Positions 60,003 through 64,000 of a DNA stretch of 64,000 nt are shown in pieces. Source of the stretch: Echinostoma caproni (lineage: Eukaryota > Platyhelminthes > Trematoda > Plagiorchiida > Echinostomatidae); contig UZAN01039577.1 of NCBI GenBank assembly GCA_900618425.1, positions 8,705-72,704 on the forward strand. The letters run 5' to 3'. The notes below the pieces were generated by a model, which worked only from the letters and a program-made list of their open reading frames with translations, did no database searches and was not told the DNA's origin. A program made the translations under genes and the position numbers. Numbering within the stretch: position 1 is the first letter of the stretch; the number at the start of each line of letters is the position of its first letter.

Positions 60003-62554
60003 TTTATCTATCTACAGTCTACTAGCCTATGGTGTACATCCTTTACACCGGTGTAAAATGTCAGCTTCCGATTCTTAAGCCAATAGTGATCACAACAGAG
60101 TAATTTAGAAGTGGCGCAACCGTAGGCGAGCACACAAAACGGCAAATGAGCAACAAGGGAACATGTAATGATCGTTCTCTGAATGCAGCACATGATCATC
60201 ATATCACGATGAAAACGTTCATTATTAGCATGGATTGAGTAGCATTGTGGGATAATCGTACTCCAGGTGACATTGTCAAACGGTTATAAGAGAGATTTGC
60301 TTTAAGAATACTGGCGTTCCGTCCTATGAAAACGGTTACCTTCACCAAGTGTAAACAAATCTACTAGGAACTCCAAGAAAGAGTGCGTGTGTATTCTGTT
60401 CCTGGGGTTGGTCTCACTCAGTATTGGTCTCTACATTTGGGTATTGTCAATATCAAATGAGGTGTGTGAGTGTGTGTGTAGACAGGCTTTCAGTCCTTGT
60501 TTTTAAGACTCATCACTGCAAGTGACTTTGTGGTATCCCACTTGACACTCGTAACGCAAATCTTCCAAAAGAGAGTCAGAATTCTTACCCCCACCCCGAA
60601 GCTGCACATGTAAGTGTTGATCGCCACCTATGCCCCTGGCGGGTTATGGGTTTGGACTCCGAAACCGAGGTGATGCAGCCGACTCTAATGGAACAACAGA
60701 CATGATAGAAGTATTCGGTTAGCCACTGCTTCGATCAAAATAAATTATTCTACGTCGAAATTAATGCGTGCATGGTGTACGTATTTGCGTAAAACAATTC
60801 TTCAAGCTTTGGTATCATTAATGCACAAAATACACTTTCAGCTCTCTAAAAACGTGTTTTAGCATTGAATATGGCACACAAATTTTCAAGGTTTTTCTTT
60901 CAAATTAGTAGTTGAAGAAAGAAGAGTATAAACACAAATCTGAAGTTAACAAAGTTTTGACCACGAAAGCGCACAATCGTTTCTGGATGCGAAAAGACAC
61001 AGCGAAACATAGACCATTGCAAAGAGAAAACTCTGGCTGATACTTCTGTTTTTACCAGCCTGAAACAGCAGTGAGCATGCAATTTATAAAATACAGTGCT
61101 TCAAGCGTATCAGCAAAATCTCTATTCAGAGAGTGATCCCAATTTGGGGAACAGGAGGCCGATATTCCAACAAATTTGGTTTTGACCCAACAGGCATTTA
61201 GTGACTTTCAAACATTTTTTAAATATAAAAGAAAAGTAAAAAGAGCAGTGCACTCTGTATGTTTACAACGATTACACTCGATTTTAAGTCCCGTGTATGT
61301 GACCTTATGATACCATAATCTTCTTTTGATTCAAATAAGAGAATATGTCCATTGATTAATTTCTCTAGGGCTCGTTGCCAAACACATAACTCATCCAATT
61401 TTATGTTTGACCGTATTGAAATTGTTTTATTTAATGTGATTGTAAAGGCTTGAAAAAGAAATTCACCGAAAACATATGTTCGCCTACATTATGTGTTCTT
61501 TTATTCAATTAGTCATCGGCTTTCGTCACACCAATCCTATCATGACTGATTATGTTTTCTCGGAATACCCTGATTTTTTCACAGCCTTCTGAGCTGAAAT
61601 GATCCGTTTTTGGGGAATTTCTAAAATCTTTCCTTCATCTGACGAGTATTTACCTAACCAACTCAAACTACAGATTTAAATCGTTGTTAAAATGTATTTA
61701 ATCCACCGAAAGCTACAGCATATCATTTGTGTGCATTTTGTAGACGCCTCTTGTCTTCAGATGGTGTCTTTTGATTTCTTCCCAAATTTTATTGGAATAG
61801 CTAATGCGGAATGATTGGAACACCGAGGATCGCTAGTAAACGACCCATGAAACTGCATGACATATAGCACGATGTTTGACCGATGGGCACACATGATTGA
61901 CCGATATACTTGTAACATATGAAACACATATTTCTCCATCCGGGGAGCGGTTTATTCATGCGGTGGGTTGATAGATGTGGTATACATCTGCACCTAATGT
62001 AATGAGATGCCCTGTTTACAAGGGAAACATGTCTTCTAATGACTTCATTTGACTTGATTACATAGATACGGTCTTCGTGAGGAAAGGTATTTCGCAATGT
62101 AATCGATGTAAAAGCACCTTTGCGTATCAGAAAAAGAAATACGAGGGATATCGAATATACACCAGCTTTGAAATTATTCAATTTTGAAAAATCGAATACA
62201 TAAAAGATATAAACTAATCAATAGGTTTTAAACTCTTCCTGTATCAGTTTTATTTTCTAATCTCTCCCATAAACTGCAAAACAAATAAAGCAAGGTCCAA
62301 AAATTGTGATAAACGTTTCATAGTTCTTCTTAGTTTATAAGAAAAAACTATGTAAAATTTCATTTGCCCTCGAGAAAGATAAGATAAAATTCAGGAAAAT
62401 TTTACCAGGAACTTCTTATTATTTTTTTTTATTATTTCAACACGAAACCAATTACAGAGAACTGGCAAATGTGGCACAACATATGAACAGAAAGAAATCT
62501 GAAGAACGTGTTCATAGGTTGTGTAGGCATGTTACTTCACGGTCGCCCTGGTCG
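60003..62554. other. AT-rich non-coding stretch
   Basis: No gene supported. A 126-codon minus-strand frame at 61801-62181 has several Cys (CRCIPHL, MCFICYKYIGQSC) but no recognised domain. A short GT-rich tract lies near 60463-60481. Nothing else stands out. Confidence 0.4.
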
Positions 62555-63010
62555 AGGAAGGAGGATAGTCTCGGAGTCCCCACCCGAAGCCCTTGGCTAG
62601 ACAACCAGACCTGCAATACAACAGGACGCAGCTCAGAGTCCGCAGTCCATTGGGGGCCGGTGTCCAGTTCACTGAATCATAAGCCCTTCGCACGAAATCA
62701 AACGTCCAAGATGTCCAATACACCAATACACCTTGATGCCCAATCGAGCAGGTGACCACTGCCGCGACCAGGAAGATGTGCGTGTGGTTCGTACGCCTCA
62801 TCTTGGTTGGTTTGGAATCAGGGTTTTAGGCCAACTCCCTTAGGTGAACTGCCAATGGTTCACCACCCGGGTTATAGCCTCGGATGTCGACTTTGGTGGA
62901 AAAACACCTCCACCACGGGAANTATACGAGCAGTTCGCGAGGTGTAAGGAGGTGGTGACTAGTCAAAATCCCAGACACCCACCTCCGACCATACTGAGGC
63001 TTTCGGAACT
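62555..63010 (+). repeat. Dispersed repeat R, copy 3
   Basis: The most diverged copy. It lacks roughly the first 100 bases of copies 1 and 2, has a decayed palindrome (CTTGGCTAGACAAC), but keeps the GGGGGCCGGTGTCCAGTTCA, ATCAGGGTTTTAGGCCAACT and AGACACCCACCTCCGACCA blocks, including the 3' end missing from copy 2. A short internal loss near the N at 62922 removes part of the block seen in copy 1 at 56940-57000. Confidence 0.75.
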
Positions 63011-64000
63011 CCTTAAAAGTTGACCAATTGGTTTAATTTAGTGTCTTGAGACGTCATTTTGCACAGTTTGGAATTATCGTAACTCTGGTTGAGGATACCC
63101 AAATTCAATTTAATTCTATTGAACTCGCTACTATTTGCCGAAAAGTGGGGATNNCTGAATACAAATTATCAAACTAACAGTTAAGAAAGAATACTTTGGA
63201 TGCTCGACCAATTTCAACCCCTAGTGCATCAGTCAGAAACAACTTCTCGCTAACAGAAGCCTTTCTAGACCAAGAATACAATAAGAATACAATTAAGTGT
63301 CTAGTATCTCACGACTATACCAACTCTTTTGAACGACCGAGCTGAACGGTTTTGCATCGTGACATCACGATGCAAAACCTTTGTGAAGAGAATAAAGTAC
63401 ACGTCCTCGAATTTCGACATACCGAAAAGTGATGGTCACCAAGACTAATTGTCTGCCCACTGGAGAACATCGTGTTTAGTTGTTCGGTTCTACACCGGTT
63501 TATTCAAACGACGTTTTGATCACAGTCAGTGAGAAAGAACAACTAGGATGCTAATTAGAAGTACTTTGGATACATTTTAATGACTAATGGCAGAGAAGCA
63601 AAGGAACTTTAGCCGAGCTAGTCGATTCTAGGTGCATCCATGAGGGGTCAAATTTGGTGTGTTTTCGTACCCCCCCCCCGCTCCCTTTTCATCAAAACTT
63701 TCCACCGACCCTTGCAAGAAGTTGTACAAGTCAGTCTCATTTTCCGGGGGAGGTAAGCAGAAAGTCAGCTGACACCACAAATATATGCGCATGAGCCACA
63801 GAACATCTGCATTGTCCGATTGCTTGATAGGTGTCGATCGTCCACTGTTTTATCGATTTATGCCAGCCGATCAACTTCACTACACATGCCTATAAGGTCT
63901 TTATGTGTATCCATCCAGTAAACCATTTACACAGAAAGTGGCTCTTCTCTGTCCCCTCACGCCTGAATCATGCAAGTGCCCAACTATGACCATATTCTTA
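63011..64000. other. Non-coding stretch at window end
   Basis: No gene supported. It holds the perfect inverted repeat at 63348-63379 (listed), two Ns at 63153-63154 and a poly-C tract at 63670-63679. Confidence 0.5.
63348..63379. repeat. Perfect inverted repeat, 15-base arms, 2-base spacer
   Basis: GGTTTTGCATCGTGA, then CA, then TCACGATGCAAAACC: all 15 positions of the arms pair. The arms are not AT-only, so this is unlikely to be a chance low-complexity hairpin. Its nature is unknown; it could be a transposon end pair, a regulatory palindrome, or a fold-back made during assembly or amplification. Confidence 0.9.

Noticed and set aside
61801..62181. GIY-YIG endonuclease of a Penelope-like element
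   Set aside because: A YKYIGQ string caught the eye, but the spacing and the downstream Arg/Glu motifs of the family are missing.
1..64000. Bacterial-type features (operons, CRISPR, riboswitches, insertion sequences)
   Set aside because: No CRISPR-like repeat-spacer array, no Shine-Dalgarno-led ORFs and no gene-dense layout; the retroelements and splice-like signals point to a eukaryote.

Overview
The window looks like a piece of an animal nuclear genome, most likely from a parasitic flatworm (trematode or cestode). It is AT-rich, CpG is not visibly depleted, no run of adjacent ORFs looks like an operon, and the only proteins I recognise come from decayed retroelements of kinds common in flatworm genomes: RTE-like and CR1/Jockey-like LINEs, a Penelope-like element, and tRNA-derived SINEs. 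The flatworm assignment is inference. The sequence is draft quality, with one 683-base gap at 45157-45839 and scattered single Ns. No rRNA gene, functional tRNA gene, CRISPR array or conserved host gene could be recognised. Apart from ORFs made of Ns, the gap-free ORFs I judged all stay below about 165 codons.

Layout. 1-6.7 kb: mostly featureless AT-rich DNA with a Cys-rich minus-strand ORF and a small signal-peptide-like ORF. 6.8-9.5 kb: a decayed plus-strand CR1/Jockey-type LINE with endonuclease, linker, reverse transcriptase (RT) and C-terminal parts in order. 9.7-10.25 kb: a minus-strand Penelope-like RT fragment. 13.6-17.1 kb: three SINE-type fragments. 20.6-23.4 kb: a decayed plus-strand RTE-like LINE. 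28.7-29.6 kb: the best candidate for a small host gene, a two-exon secreted-protein model. 32.5-32.7 kb: a SINE with clear A and B boxes. 36.6-42.3 kb: a cluster of three LINE remnants in mixed orientation. 48.1-49.9 kb: a SINE tail and several exon-like ORFs. 56.0-63.4 kb: a small secreted-peptide ORF, three same-strand copies of a roughly 0.4-0.6 kb dispersed repeat with a palindromic core, a further SINE, and a perfect 15-bp inverted repeat.

How it works together. I see no pathway or multi-gene system. The window reads as intergenic or intronic DNA filled by several rounds of retrotransposition and decay, with perhaps a few small secreted-protein exons. None of the retroelement ORFs is intact, so any movement of the SINEs would need enzymes encoded elsewhere.
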